Shown here: piece by piece, positions 39,300 through 47,607 of the stretch
Layout of the letters: every line of letters starts with the position of its first letter
How positions within the stretch are numbered: the stretch's first letter is position 1
NCBI GenBank assembly: GCA_002700305.1
Contig: PACZ01000024.1
Location: forward strand, 248,001-312,000
Direction of reading: 5' to 3'
From: Hyphomonas sp.
GTDB taxonomy: Bacteria > Pseudomonadota > Alphaproteobacteria > Caulobacterales > Hyphomonadaceae
Length of the DNA stretch: 64,000 nt
The notes under the pieces: model-generated
Databases searched by the model: none
Seen by the model: only the letters and a program-made list of their open reading frames with translations
What the model was told of the DNA's origin: nothing
Made by a program: the position numbers and the translations under genes

Positions 39300-39572
39300 T
39301 CAGGCAAATGTAAGCAGGTAGAGGCCCGCAACAGACATCGACAGGCAAACGACGGCCAGCGTGGCCAGCGCGCCCCGGATGGGCAGCCGGTTTGCCCGGT
39401 GCAGGCGCTCTGCCAGGTGTGACTGGAGCTTCCGGGCCGGAGAGTCGGCCCCGTGGGCCTTCAGGTCACCAAATTGCCAGCCGTGCACATCCCGCTCAGG
39501 TGCGCCGGTGTCCGCGCCGTGCTCCGCATCGGCTTCCGGGTGGTGGTCTTTCGGGGCTTTGAGGGCGGACAC
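39300..39572 (-). CDS. Small single-pass membrane protein of unknown function
   Basis: 90 residues. A hydrophilic His/Asp/Glu-rich region (DHHPEADAEHGADTG) leads to KLQSHLAERLHRANRLPIRG and one C-terminal membrane helix (ALATLAVVCLSMSVAGLYLL) ending 3 residues later. The layout is that of a tail-anchored protein. No family is recognised. The start is a GTG at 39572 with GAAGGAG upstream; both lie in a perfect hairpin (39571-39595). It follows the SDR gene by 85 bp. Confidence 0.6.
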   Translation of the reverse strand: MSALKAPKDHHPEADAEHGADTGAPERDVHGWQFGDLKAHGADSPARKLQSHLAERLHRANRLPIRGALATLAVVCLSMSVAGLYLLTFA

Positions 39573-39595
39573 GGCAATCTCCTTCAGATTGCCGT
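39571..39595 (-). promoter_or_regulatory. Hairpin containing the ribosome site and start codon of the small membrane protein
   Basis: ACGGCAATCT (39571-39580) and AGATTGCCGT (39586-39595) pair perfectly around a 5-base loop. On the minus-strand message, GAAGG of the Shine-Dalgarno forms the loop and the first two bases of the GTG start lie in the stem. Read on the plus strand it is followed by CCCTTTTGCC, so a plus-strand terminator is an alternative, but no plus-strand gene ends here. Confidence 0.5.
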
Positions 39596-39657
39596 CCCTT
39601 TTGCCATCCCAGACCCTAAGGCTTGGCTAACGCGAGATAAAAGAATGAGTTTTATCG

Positions 39658-40425
39658 CTAGAGCGGCAGCAGTAGATGACCGCCATCGACGACGATATTC
39701 GAGCCGGTCATATAGCTGCCGGCATTGGACGACAGCAGCAGCAGCGCCCCGTCCAGCTCCTTGTGTTCGCCAAAGCGCTTCATCGCGATCCGCTTGCGCA
39801 TTTTGTCGCCTGCGTCGGAGTCCAGATAATCGGCATTGATGTCGGTCTTGTAGTAGCCCGGCGAGATCGCATTCACGCGGATCCCGTAACGCGCATTCTC
39901 AAGCGCCATCTGCTTTGTCAGGTGCTCGACCCCTGCCTTGGAGACGCAATAGGCGGTGGTCATCATTTGCGGCTGCAGGCCGGTGATCGACGCGATGTTG
40001 ATGATCGAACCGGGCACGCCAGCCTCGATCATCGCGTTCGTCCCGTGCTTCCCAACCCGCCAGACACCGTTCAAATTGGTGTCGATCACAGCATTCCAGT
40101 CATCCTCGCTTTGCTCGCGGAACCAGGTATCGCGCGACATGCCGGAATTGCTCACGATAATATCACAAGGGCGGCCAAGGGCTTCCTTGATCGTTGCGAA
40201 GGCGCCACTGACGCTGTCATCGGACGTGACGTCCATCTCCACCGGCAGGGCGCGGCCGCCGGATTTGCTGATCTCTTCCGCCAGTGCTTCGAGGCGATCC
40301 ATACGGCGCGCGGCCAGCACAACATCGGCGCCAGCCTGAGACAGAACCTTCGCAAAATGGCGGCCCAATCCGCTCGATGCGCCGGTCACCAAAGCTGTCC
40401 TGTCAGAAAGACTAAACAAATCCAT
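39658..40425 (-). CDS. Short-chain dehydrogenase/reductase
   Basis: 255 residues, classical SDR. The cofactor motif is TALVTGASSGLGRHFAKVL with ARRMDRLE after strand 2, suggesting NADP(H) preference. Next come the NNAG-equivalent VSNSGMS, the catalytic Ser region NIASITGLQPQM and the YCVSKAGVEHLTKQMALENA Tyr-x3-Lys, followed by VNAISPGYYKTDI and the C-terminal GSNIVVDGGHLL. The substrate cannot be told. It diverges from pntAA across 60 bp. Confidence 0.9.
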   Translation of the reverse strand: MDLFSLSDRTALVTGASSGLGRHFAKVLSQAGADVVLAARRMDRLEALAEEISKSGGRALPVEMDVTSDDSVSGAFATIKEALGRPCDIIVSNSGMSRDTWFREQSEDDWNAVIDTNLNGVWRVGKHGTNAMIEAGVPGSIINIASITGLQPQMMTTAYCVSKAGVEHLTKQMALENARYGIRVNAISPGYYKTDINADYLDSDAGDKMRKRIAMKRFGEHKELDGALLLLSSNAGSYMTGSNIVVDGGHLLLPL

Positions 40426-40485
40426 GCCCCAAACTCCTCATTTCGCACTTGCACAACGCAAGATTCTGTCGCTACTCCTAGCATC

Positions 40486-41616
40486 ATGAAAATATCAGTG
40501 CTGAGGGAACGACGTTCTGGTGAAACCCGTGTTGCGGCTACACCAGAGACAGTCAAGAAGCTAGTGGCCTCCGGCCACTCGGTTACAATCGAGTCCGATG
40601 CCGGCAAGACTGCCGGATTTCTGGACTCCGCCTATGAGGAGGCGGGCGCATCCATTGCGAAGGATGCCGCTGCAGCCGTCCAGGGGGCAGACATCGTCTT
40701 CAAGGTCCGCGGGCCTGAAGAAGGCGAGATTGCTGCCCTGCCGGATGGTGCGGCCCTGATCGCCCTCATGGAGCCTTTTGCGATGGACCCGAAAGTCATC
40801 GCCGGACTCAATGCGAAGAAGATCGCGTCGCTCTCCATGGAGTTCACGCCGCGTATCACCCGGGCCCAGAGCATGGATGCCCTTTCGTCCCAATCCAACC
40901 TCTCCGGCTATCGTGCCGTGATTGAAGGCGCACAGATCTATGGCCGCGCCATGCCGATGATGATGACCGCCGCCGGCACGGTCGCCCCGGCGAAAGTGTT
41001 TGTCATGGGGGCCGGCGTTGCCGGTCTGCAAGCCATCGCCACCGCCCGCCGTCTCGGCGGCGTTGTGACCGCAACTGATGTGCGCCCGGCCGCCAAGGAA
41101 CAGGTCGCCTCGCTCGGCGCGAAGTTCATCGCGGTCGAGGATGACGAGTTCAAGGCGGCAGAAACTGCCGGCGGCTACGCCAAGCAGATGTCTCCTGAAT
41201 ACCAGGCCAAGCAGGCCGAACTGACGGCCAGCCACATCGCCAAACAGGACATTGTCGTCACCACGGCGCTCATCCCGGGCCGGGCTGCACCTGTCCTGAT
41301 CACCGAGGAAATGGTGAAGAGCATGAAGCCGGGATCGGTCATCGTCGACATGGCGGTGGCCCAAGGCGGCAACTGCCCGCTGTCGAAGCCGGATGAGATC
41401 GTCGATGTCGGAGGCGTGAAAGTGGCCGGGTTCTCGAACCTGCCTGCCCGCCTGCCGGCGGACTCCTCCTCACTCTATTCCAAAAACCTGCTCGCCTTCC
41501 TGCCGCTTGTGACGGCCGAAGACGGCAGCCTCAATCTCGACACCGATGACGAAGTCGTCGTCGCCATGCTCCTGACCCGGAACGGCGAAACGGTGAACGA
41601 AAGGATCCAATCATGA
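40486..41616 (+). CDS. pntAA: NAD(P) transhydrogenase subunit alpha, part 1 (NAD-binding domain)
   Basis: 376 residues, the soluble NAD(H)-binding dI domain as a separate protein. The N-terminus [19 protein letters not shown] is followed by [53 protein letters not shown], the Rossmann motif [20 protein letters not shown], and [19 protein letters not shown] 40486 was chosen; the frame is open upstream only antisense to the SDR gene. Its stop overlaps the pntAB start (ATGA). The three-gene split is the common alphaproteobacterial form. Confidence 0.94.
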   Translation: MKISVLRERRSGETRVAATPETVKKLVASGHSVTIESDAGKTAGFLDSAYEEAGASIAKDAAAAVQGADIVFKVRGPEEGEIAALPDGAALIALMEPFAMDPKVIAGLNAKKIASLSMEFTPRITRAQSMDALSSQSNLSGYRAVIEGAQIYGRAMPMMMTAAGTVAPAKVFVMGAGVAGLQAIATARRLGGVVTATDVRPAAKEQVASLGAKFIAVEDDEFKAAETAGGYAKQMSPEYQAKQAELTASHIAKQDIVVTTALIPGRAAPVLITEEMVKSMKPGSVIVDMAVAQGGNCPLSKPDEIVDVGGVKVAGFSNLPARLPADSSSLYSKNLLAFLPLVTAEDGSLNLDTDDEVVVAMLLTRNGETVNERIQS

Positions 41617-41978
41617 AACGCGCACTCCTGACCCTCGTCGCGGCCAGCGTTGCGCTGCCCGCCTTTGCCGATGGCGGCGGAATCGATTCCACTGTCTTCC
41701 TGGCCGCAATTTTCGCGCTGGCCTGTTTCGTTGGTTATTATGTCGTGTGGAGCGTCACCCCGGCTCTGCACACCCCGCTGATGGCCGTGACCAATGCCAT
41801 CTCGTCCGTGATCGTCGTCGGTGCGCTTGTGGCTGCGGCCACAGTGGGCCTCAACTCAGACAACTGGGTCTCCAAGATCCTCGGCACGGTCGCCGTCGCG
41901 CTCGCCAGCGTGAACATCTTCGGCGGCTTTCTCGTCACCCAGCGCATGCTCGCCATGTACAAAAAGAAGGGGGACTAA
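41613..41978 (+). CDS. pntAB: NAD(P) transhydrogenase subunit alpha, part 2 (membrane domain)
   Basis: 121 residues with four hydrophobic stretches, the first possibly a cleaved signal ([16 protein letters not shown]). The family pattern is [20 protein letters not shown], then [20 protein letters not shown] and [20 protein letters not shown]. This is the dII membrane segment that, with PntB, forms the proton channel of the transhydrogenase. It overlaps pntAA and lies 3 bp before pntB. Confidence 0.93.
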   Translation: MKRALLTLVAASVALPAFADGGGIDSTVFLAAIFALACFVGYYVVWSVTPALHTPLMAVTNAISSVIVVGALVAAATVGLNSDNWVSKILGTVAVALASVNIFGGFLVTQRMLAMYKKKGD

Positions 41979-41981
41979 TTC

Positions 41982-43397
41982 ATGGACTCCTTCCACTCAA
42001 CCTGGGCGCCGCTGCTCTACCTGATCGCCGGCATCCTCTTCATTCTGGCCCTTCGCGGCCTGTCCAGCCCTGCTACCAGCCGCGCGGGTAACCGCAACGG
42101 CATGATCGGCATGGCCATCGCCGTGGGCACCACGCTCGCCCTGCTCTGGGGCGATCTTGATCTCACAACCTGGGGCCTGATCCTTGGCGGTGTTGCCGTC
42201 GGCGGCGTGATCGGCGCGATCATCGCCCGCCGCATCCCGATGACCGCGATGCCCCAGCTGGTCGCCGCCTTCCACAGCCTCGTCGGCATGGCCGCCGTGC
42301 TCGTGGCCGCGGCAGCCTTCTACTCGCCGGTCCAGTTCAGAATAGCGGGAGACGTCGGTATCAAGGGGGCCTCCCTTGTCGAACTCGGCCTCGGATCCGC
42401 CATCGGTGCCCTCACCTTTACCGGTTCGGTCATCGCCTTTGCAAAACTGAACGGCAATATGAGCGGCGCGCCAATCATGCTGCCGGCCCGGCATCTGCTG
42501 AACATCCTGATCGGTCTCGGCATTGTTGGCCTGCTTGGCTACCTGATTTCCGTGAACGGACAGGCGCCGTGGGCCTTCTGGGGCCTCACAGTGCTCGCGC
42601 TTATCCTCGGCATCACGCTGATCATTCCGATCGGCGGCGCGGACATGCCGGTTGTCGTGTCGATGCTGAACTCGTATTCCGGCTGGGCGGCGGCCGCGCT
42701 CGGTTTCACGCTCGGCAATTTTGCGCTGATCATCACCGGCGCCCTTGTCGGCTCCTCCGGGGCGATCCTGTCCTACATTATGTGTAAGGGCATGAACCGC
42801 AGTTTCATCTCGGTGATCCTGGGCGGCTTCGGGGCAGACGATTCTGCTGCGGCCACCGGCCCGGCCGTAGACCGCCCCTTCAAGAAGGGCTCTGCCGACG
42901 ATGCGGCCTTCATCATGAAGAACGCGTCCAAGGTCATCATCGTGCCGGGCTACGGCATGGCGGTGGCGCAGGCCCAGCACGCCCTGAAGGAAATGGCCGA
43001 GTTGCTGAAGGAAGAAGGCGTCGAAGTGAAGTACGCCATCCACCCGGTCGCCGGACGGATGCCAGGGCACATGAACGTGCTGCTGGCCGAAGCGCAGGTG
43101 CCCTATGATGAAGTGTTCGAGCTGGAGGATATCAACTCCGAATTCTCGACCGCAGATGTGGCTTTCGTTATCGGCGCCAATGACGTGACAAACCCGTCCG
43201 CCAAGACGGACAAGTCGTCACCGATCTACGGTATGCCGGTTCTGGACGTTGAGAACGCCCGTACCGTGCTGTTCGTGAAGCGCTCGATGGGCTCCGGCTA
43301 TGCCGGCGTCGACAATCCGCTCTTCTTCAACGACAACACGATGATGCTGTTGTCGGATGCCAAGAAGATGGTCGAGGACATCGTCAAGTCGCTCTAG
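41982..43397 (+). CDS. pntB: NAD(P) transhydrogenase subunit beta
   Basis: 471 residues. About nine hydrophobic helices (ARRIPMTAMPQLVAAFHSLV, GSVIAFAKLNGNMSGAPI, LILGITLIIPIGGADMPVVV) are followed by the soluble NADP-binding dIII domain (VIIVPGYGMAVAQAQHALKE, IHPVAGRMPGHMNVLLAEA, NDVTNPSAKTDKSSPIYGMP, GSGYAGVDNPLFF). The enzyme uses the proton gradient to reduce NADP+ with NADH. It completes the pntAA-pntAB-pntB operon; the minus-strand gene 43402-43704 ends 4 bp beyond its stop. Confidence 0.95.
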   Translation: MDSFHSTWAPLLYLIAGILFILALRGLSSPATSRAGNRNGMIGMAIAVGTTLALLWGDLDLTTWGLILGGVAVGGVIGAIIARRIPMTAMPQLVAAFHSLVGMAAVLVAAAAFYSPVQFRIAGDVGIKGASLVELGLGSAIGALTFTGSVIAFAKLNGNMSGAPIMLPARHLLNILIGLGIVGLLGYLISVNGQAPWAFWGLTVLALILGITLIIPIGGADMPVVVSMLNSYSGWAAAALGFTLGNFALIITGALVGSSGAILSYIMCKGMNRSFISVILGGFGADDSAAATGPAVDRPFKKGSADDAAFIMKNASKVIIVPGYGMAVAQAQHALKEMAELLKEEGVEVKYAIHPVAGRMPGHMNVLLAEAQVPYDEVFELEDINSEFSTADVAFVIGANDVTNPSAKTDKSSPIYGMPVLDVENARTVLFVKRSMGSGYAGVDNPLFFNDNTMMLLSDAKKMVEDIVKSL

Positions 43398-43401
43398 GGC
43401 G

Positions 43402-43704
43402 TCAGTCCTTTGGCGTAACGCCCGGATCCGTCTGCGCGTAAGCGTCTTCGAGTTCCTGCGTATTCAGGGTTTCGCGGTTGGCCGTTTCCTCGGCCGGCCG
43501 CGGCCCCTTGTCAGCGTTCAGCGTATCAGGCGCATTCGGAAACCGCTCATCGCGCGGCATCAGGACCGGGTTGTTGCCTTCGTCGATGCGTTCGCTCACG
43601 CCCTCATCCTTCGGGCGGTCCTTCTGGCCATCATCGCGCAAGACGCCGTGATTGCCTTCTGTTTCCCTGGTTGTGGGGTCCATATCGGTTGTATAGCGGG
43701 TCAT
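43402..43704 (-). CDS. Small acidic hydrophilic protein of unknown function
   Basis: 100 residues, very rich in Asp, Glu, Thr, Pro and Arg, with no hydrophobic segment (TRETEGNHGVLRDDGQKDRP, NKDGPRPAEE-like patches, QELEDAYAQTDPGVTPKD). It is probably disordered. GGAGCACCGAC precedes ATG 43704. I recognise no family; the composition is not typical of an antisense artefact, and the frame is intact from a clear ribosome site. Confidence 0.5.
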   Translation of the reverse strand: MTRYTTDMDPTTRETEGNHGVLRDDGQKDRPKDEGVSERIDEGNNPVLMPRDERFPNAPDTLNADKGPRPAEETANRETLNTQELEDAYAQTDPGVTPKD

Positions 43705-43772
43705 GTCGGTGCTCCTTTCAGGAAACCAACGTGCAGGCCCGCGCCTCCGTTCCGATATAACCGGCGCTGTCT

Positions 43773-44300
43773 TCAGTCCCGCGCCAGCAGCACCTTGAGC
43801 CGCTCAGTCGCGGCTGCATCCGGGGCGCACACCTGGGCGCCCGCATCATCCCGCAGATGCCGCGCCAGGTCCGCCACGCTGATCCCGTCGATCTCCCGGT
43901 CCGCCGCGATCTCGGCCAGCGGCTCCATGACGAAGCGCCGCTCCATCATGCGTGCATGCGGGATGGTCAGCCCCGGCGTGTCCATGTCCACGCCGTCCAT
44001 CATCAGGATATCGATGTCGATCTCGCGCGGGCCCCAGCGCCTGCGTACCTGACGGCCCAGCGCCCGCTCGATACCTTTGCAGATCTCCAGCAAGCCTTCA
44101 GGCGCCAGATCTGTTTCGATCTGCACACAGATGTTGAGAAAATCAGGCTGGTCCGTGACACCCCAGGCCTTGGACACGTAAACGCGGGAGAGTTTGCCGA
44201 GGCGAATCCCTTCTGTCCCTTCCAGCTGCGCCAGCGCGCGTGCCAGATAGGCTTCCCGGTCGCCCAGATTGGCGCCTAGCTCCAGATACGCTTCAGCCAT
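43773..44300 (-). CDS. folK: 2-amino-4-hydroxy-6-hydroxymethyldihydropteridine pyrophosphokinase
   Basis: 175 residues, slightly longer than E. coli FolK. It transfers pyrophosphate from ATP to hydroxymethyl-dihydropterin. Seen are AYLELGANLGDREAYLARAL, then SKAWGVTDQPDFLNICVQIE, and the signature RRWGPREIDIDILMMDG (two Asp bind Mg) followed by IPHARMMERRFVMEPLAEIA. Its start lies within the last 8 bp of folB, so translation is coupled. Third gene of folP-folB-folK. Confidence 0.93.
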   Translation of the reverse strand: MAEAYLELGANLGDREAYLARALAQLEGTEGIRLGKLSRVYVSKAWGVTDQPDFLNICVQIETDLAPEGLLEICKGIERALGRQVRRRWGPREIDIDILMMDGVDMDTPGLTIPHARMMERRFVMEPLAEIAADREIDGISVADLARHLRDDAGAQVCAPDAAATERLKVLLARD

Positions 44301-44658
44301 CGCGGCTCCGCGTTATAACCACCCCGACATGATCCACGAAATGACGGATAGGGGCAGACGGCTTGCGTACGGTGACCGTAATGCGCTGCACCAGCGGCTG
44401 CTCTTCCAGGATGGCAAACGCGATCCGTTCAGCGAAGGTTTCGATCAGGTTGAACACCGTCTCCCCCGACAGACGTTCTGCCAGATCGCAAAGCTCGCCA
44501 TAGTGCACGGTCTCGGACATATCGTCTTTGCGGGCCGCCTGCGGCTTCAGTTCGCAATCGAGGTCGATATAGAATTTTTGCCCCAGAGAGTTTTCAGCCT
44601 TGTGAAGACCGTGAAAGCCATGAAGGCACAGATTGGTGACGAATACGTGGTCGGTCAT
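44293..44658 (-). CDS. folB: Dihydroneopterin aldolase
   Basis: 121 residues. It cleaves dihydroneopterin to hydroxymethyl-dihydropterin and glycolaldehyde. Typical segments are LCLHGFHGLHKAENSLGQKF, YIDLDCEL, ETVHYGELCDLAERLSG, NLIETFAERIAFAILEE and ITVTVRKPSAPI. It overlaps the folP stop by 4 bp and folK by 8 bp, giving a tight folate operon. Confidence 0.93.
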   Translation of the reverse strand: MTDHVFVTNLCLHGFHGLHKAENSLGQKFYIDLDCELKPQAARKDDMSETVHYGELCDLAERLSGETVFNLIETFAERIAFAILEEQPLVQRITVTVRKPSAPIRHFVDHVGVVITRSRDG

Positions 44659-45491
44659 TTCGCTTTCTCGATTGCTTCCAGCATGTTGAGGGCTTCGCGG
44701 TGCGCGGTAACGTCGTGCACGCGCAGGATAGACGCGCCGCGGGAGACGCTGTCCAGATTGGCAGCGAGCGTCCCGATCAGCCGGTCGCCGACAGGATTGC
44801 CCGTCAGGCGCCCGATGAAGGACTTCCGGGACACGCCGACCAGTACCGGGCGGCCCGTGTCGACGAGCACATCCAGATTGGCCAGGACGCCGAAATTCTG
44901 TTCGTAGGTCTTTCCGAACCCGACACCGGGGTCGAGGATCACATGTTCACGTGGAATACCGTGCGCATCGGCCTCGGCAAAACACTCCGCAAAGAAGCTG
45001 GCCATGTCGTCGCGCAAATTGATCGCGCCGTCCGCCTTGCCGCGATTGTAGGTCACCACCACGAGACTGTCCGTCTCGGACACCGCTGCAGCCATGTCAG
45101 GGTCACGCGTCATGCCCCAGACGTCATTTATGATCACGGCGCCCGCAGCGGCCGCCTGGCGCGCCACAGAGGCCTTGTAGGTGTCGATGGACAGCGGGAG
45201 CGCCCCGGGCTTCGCAAGCGCCTCGATCGCGCCCGAGACCCTGCGCCATTCTTCCCCGGCATCCACCTCGTCCGCATTCGGGCGCGTGGACTCTCCGCCG
45301 ATATCGATGATGTCCGCGCCGTCCTGCTGCATCTGTTCTGCATGCCGGAGCGCCTCGGCCAGCCCGTAATGCTCGCCGCCATCCGAGAAGGAATCCGGCG
45401 TCACATTCAGGATGCCCATCAGCATCACCTGCCCGCCAGACAGCCTGTGCAGGAACTCTTCCCGGATCGTTTTCCGGACGGCGTTGTCCAT
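44655..45491 (-). CDS. folP: Dihydropteroate synthase
   Basis: 278 residues. It joins hydroxymethyl-dihydropterin pyrophosphate to p-aminobenzoate; it is the sulfonamide target. Motifs are MGILNVTPDSFSDGGEHYGL, DIIDIGGESTRPNADEVD, LSIDTYKASVARQA, VIINDVWGMTRDPDMA, ILDPGVGFGKTYEQNFGVL and GVSRKSFIGRLTG. ATG 45491 follows GAGGGG; the frame is open to 45959 but that extension crosses the att repeat. This is the first gene of the folate operon. Confidence 0.94.
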   Translation of the reverse strand: MDNAVRKTIREEFLHRLSGGQVMLMGILNVTPDSFSDGGEHYGLAEALRHAEQMQQDGADIIDIGGESTRPNADEVDAGEEWRRVSGAIEALAKPGALPLSIDTYKASVARQAAAAGAVIINDVWGMTRDPDMAAAVSETDSLVVVTYNRGKADGAINLRDDMASFFAECFAEADAHGIPREHVILDPGVGFGKTYEQNFGVLANLDVLVDTGRPVLVGVSRKSFIGRLTGNPVGDRLIGTLAANLDSVSRGASILRVHDVTAHREALNMLEAIEKAK

Positions 45492-45620
45492 ACCGGCCCC
45501 TCGCGCGGTGAAAGCGCGGATATAACAGGCCAATCCGGTGCGGCAAACTGAGGTTTCAGCGCGCCATTGCCGCGCCCAGGGAAAAGCGTAAGCTTCACGC
45601 TGTCTTCGAGAAGCCTCCCC

Positions 45621-45763
45621 GTGAAATATCTGAAACCATCCCTCAGCCTCTGCGCCCTGCTCGCGATCCAGGCGAGGACCACTCAATCGGACCGACAGGC
45701 TTTGTCGCAGACCGTTACCAGCGCTATGTTGGCTGGTACGATAACCATGTGAAGGGAGAGTGA
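45621..45763 (+). pseudogene. Remnant of a secreted protein (signal peptide plus out-of-frame S9-like tail)
   Basis: GTG 45621 opens a signal-peptide-like start (MKYLKPSLSLCALLAIQA). Shortly after, a different frame carries what reads as a protein C-terminus from about 45674 to the TGA at 45761-45763: GEDHSIGPTGFVADR, then YQRYVGWYDNHVKGE. That tail resembles the last residues of S9 prolyl-oligopeptidase-type hydrolases. The simplest reading is a gene that lost its middle and now joins its two ends with a frame change. It sits 5 bp from the left att repeat. Neither frame alone makes a plausible protein. Confidence 0.45.
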
Positions 45764-45768
45764 GGGAA

Positions 45769-45818
45769 GAAAATGGTGTGCCCTGCAGGTTTCGAACCTG
45801 CGACCTACTGATTAAAAG
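45769..45818. repeat. Left attachment repeat (displaced 3' part of tRNA-Lys)
   Basis: 50 bp matching 49850-49899 with three differences (45785, 45790 and 45801). It covers the T arm, acceptor 3' strand, CCA and five following bases, and stops inside the anticodon loop/stem. Two of the three differences form a compensatory T-stem pair change. The longest identical tract, 17 bp (45802-45818), is the probable crossover zone. Confidence 0.88.
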
Positions 45819-45868
45819 GGACGCCCACAACGCCTTGTTTAATTGAATTTTTCTGCGTAACCTTCGGT

Positions 45869-45886
45869 ATCGAAAGCATTTTCGAT
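45869..45886. promoter_or_regulatory. Inverted repeat upstream of the integrase gene
   Basis: ATCGAAA (45869-45875), four bases, TTTCGAT (45880-45886), a perfect 7-bp inverted repeat ending 28 bp before the integrase ATG. It may be an operator for integrase autoregulation or an arm-type recombinase site. Confidence 0.35.
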
Positions 45887-45914
45887 GACATAGAAGAACG
45901 CAGGAAAACACAGC

Positions 45915-47105
45915 ATGACGCCCGATGCACAACCAGCTTTGGACACATCGAGGACACACCGGATTAGTGAGCGGACGGTGAAGTCACTTGACGCACCTGA
46001 AGCAGGAAATCGCATCTACTACGACACCGAAATCAAGGGTTTCGGTGTTCGCGTGACAGCAGCCGGGCAACGCTCCTTCGTTCTCAATTACCGGATCTTC
46101 GGTCGGCAACGAAGGCTCACTATTGGGCAGCATCCCGACTGGCCCGCCACAGCCGCACGGAAACGCGCCGCCGAACTGAAGCGCATGGTCGATGTCGGTA
46201 CCGATCCGCTCGAACTCCGCGAAAATGCGAACACGGCTCCCACTATGCGGGATGTGTTTGATAGATATGAGCAGGATTACCTGCCCCGGCTTGCAGAGAA
46301 AACGCAGAGGGATGTGCGCCGGTATTTCAGAGACCTGATCTTGCCTAAAATTGGCTCTAAGAAGGTCTCACAGGTGACGTTCGAAGACTGTGATGCGATC
46401 CACCGGCACGCATCGAAGACGGCTCCCACAACGGCCAATCGCGCGATTGCTGCGCTTCGCCGGTCACTCAATCTGGCGATCACATGGGGATGGATCGACA
46501 GGAACCCCACAAAGGGCCTTGAACTCAATCAGGAACGCAAGGTCGAACGCTTCCTCAGTATCGAGGAAATCGGCAGACTACTTCGCGCCTTGGATGACCA
46601 TCCGCGAAAGGACTCAGCTGAGGCTATCAAGGTGATGTTGTTCACGGGCTGCCGTCGTGGCGAAGCCCTCAGCGCGAAATGGGACCAGTTCGATAGTGAG
46701 TTCCGCATCTGGACGAAGCCGGCATCGACCACAAAACAGCGTCGGCTTCATAGGGTGCCAGTCTCCGCGCCGGTCACGGCCCTGCTGAAATCACGCAGGA
46801 AGCGCGTGAAAGGCGACTATGTGTTTCCATCGCACAAAGGCGACACACTCAAGGAAGTTCGGAGAACGTGGTCAGGCGTCCTGGAGGAGGCCAAGATCGA
46901 AGGCGTTCGACTACATGACCTCCGGCATACCTTCGCGAGCTTAGCGGTCTCTCAGGGCCATTCACTGCCAATCATTGGGGCAATGCTCGGGCATAGCCAA
47001 ACTCAAACGACGGCGCGTTATGCTCACCTCTTCGATGATCCGCTAATTGCGACCACTGAATCGGTTGCCTCGATAATTTCCGGTTCGCGTCTAAAGCGAC
47101 CGTAG
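45915..47105 (+). CDS. int: Tyrosine site-specific integrase
   Basis: 396 residues. An N-terminal arm-binding domain of the DUF4102 type (IKGFGVRVTAAGQRSFVLNY, RRLTIGQHPDWPATAARKRA) leads to a core-binding SAM-like domain (YEQDYLPRLAEKTQRDVRRY) and the catalytic domain. The catalytic set is visible: Arg in FTGCRRGEAL (~247), His-x-x-Arg in LHDLRHTFAS (~333-336), His in LGHSQTQTT and the Tyr nucleophile in ARYAHLF (~369). Such P4/CP4-type integrases use tRNA 3' ends, and the repeats flanking this element fit. It is the gene nearest the left end. Confidence 0.95.
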   Translation: MTPDAQPALDTSRTHRISERTVKSLDAPEAGNRIYYDTEIKGFGVRVTAAGQRSFVLNYRIFGRQRRLTIGQHPDWPATAARKRAAELKRMVDVGTDPLELRENANTAPTMRDVFDRYEQDYLPRLAEKTQRDVRRYFRDLILPKIGSKKVSQVTFEDCDAIHRHASKTAPTTANRAIAALRRSLNLAITWGWIDRNPTKGLELNQERKVERFLSIEEIGRLLRALDDHPRKDSAEAIKVMLFTGCRRGEALSAKWDQFDSEFRIWTKPASTTKQRRLHRVPVSAPVTALLKSRRKRVKGDYVFPSHKGDTLKEVRRTWSGVLEEAKIEGVRLHDLRHTFASLAVSQGHSLPIIGAMLGHSQTQTTARYAHLFDDPLIATTESVASIISGSRLKRP

Positions 47106-47286
47106 TTGACATAGGAATCCAAGTGCTGTTTTGATTTCGATCACTGGTTGGATTGGATGAATTGAATAGCGCGTAGCTGGGTATTTCAGGGCGTATTCGG
47201 GAAAATTGGGAACTTGGACGGAAGGGCGTGAGCATTCCCGTTTAACCAAAGCGCACTTCGGAGCGCTTGTAGCCCAAGGCTCAACC

Positions 47287-47484
47287 ATGAACTTCAATGA
47301 ACAATTTCTGCCGCCTCAAGAGGTGGCAAATATGCTCGGCGTGCATCCGCGCACGCTATGGCGCTGGCGTACCGAGGGAACCGGCCCTCGTTACATCCCC
47401 ATCGGCCGGAAAACCTACTACTCCCGCGAAAGCATCGAGGCGTGGCTCCGTTCACAGGAGGTCCACCCATGCCGGGAACGATAG
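47287..47484 (+). CDS. Small helix-turn-helix protein (excisionase/AlpA-like)
   Basis: 65 residues forming a single MerR-like/HTH_17 domain: FLPPQEVANMLGVHPRTLWR, then the wing IPIGRKTYYSRESIEAWLRS. Proteins like this act as recombination directionality factors or as activators of integrase genes. Position right after int supports an excisionase role. AAGG precedes ATG 47287. The 181-bp gap before it has an inverted repeat, AAGCGC (47249-47254) and GCGCTT (47263-47268), a possible operator. Confidence 0.82.
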   Translation: MNFNEQFLPPQEVANMLGVHPRTLWRWRTEGTGPRYIPIGRKTYYSRESIEAWLRSQEVHPCRER

Positions 47485-47555
47485 GACGGGCGCGAACCGG
47501 CGGGCCGCGACAGCGGCACGGCGCAGTCGCGCGCGCCCTCCGGGGCGTCCGATAT

Positions 47556-47581
47556 GGGGGGTTCCCTGTAACACCCCCCCC
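47556..47581. promoter_or_regulatory. G-run/C-run hairpin before the Rep gene (candidate replication or transfer nick region)
   Basis: Six G (47556-47561) are followed by TTCCCTGTAACA and eight C (47574-47581), able to form a short very GC-rich hairpin 27 bp before the Rep start codon. Rep_trans-class initiators nick next to short inverted repeats close to their own gene; a C/G-run inverted repeat is a feature of the ICEBs1 oriT cut by the related NicK. The role here is inferred. Confidence 0.4.
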
Positions 47582-47607
47582 TACGCATACATTTTCGGTG
47601 GTGCGTC

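Noticed and set aside
39676-40485. Upstream extension of pntAA by about 270 codons
   Set aside because: Antisense to the SDR gene; the proper transhydrogenase N-terminus starts at 40486.
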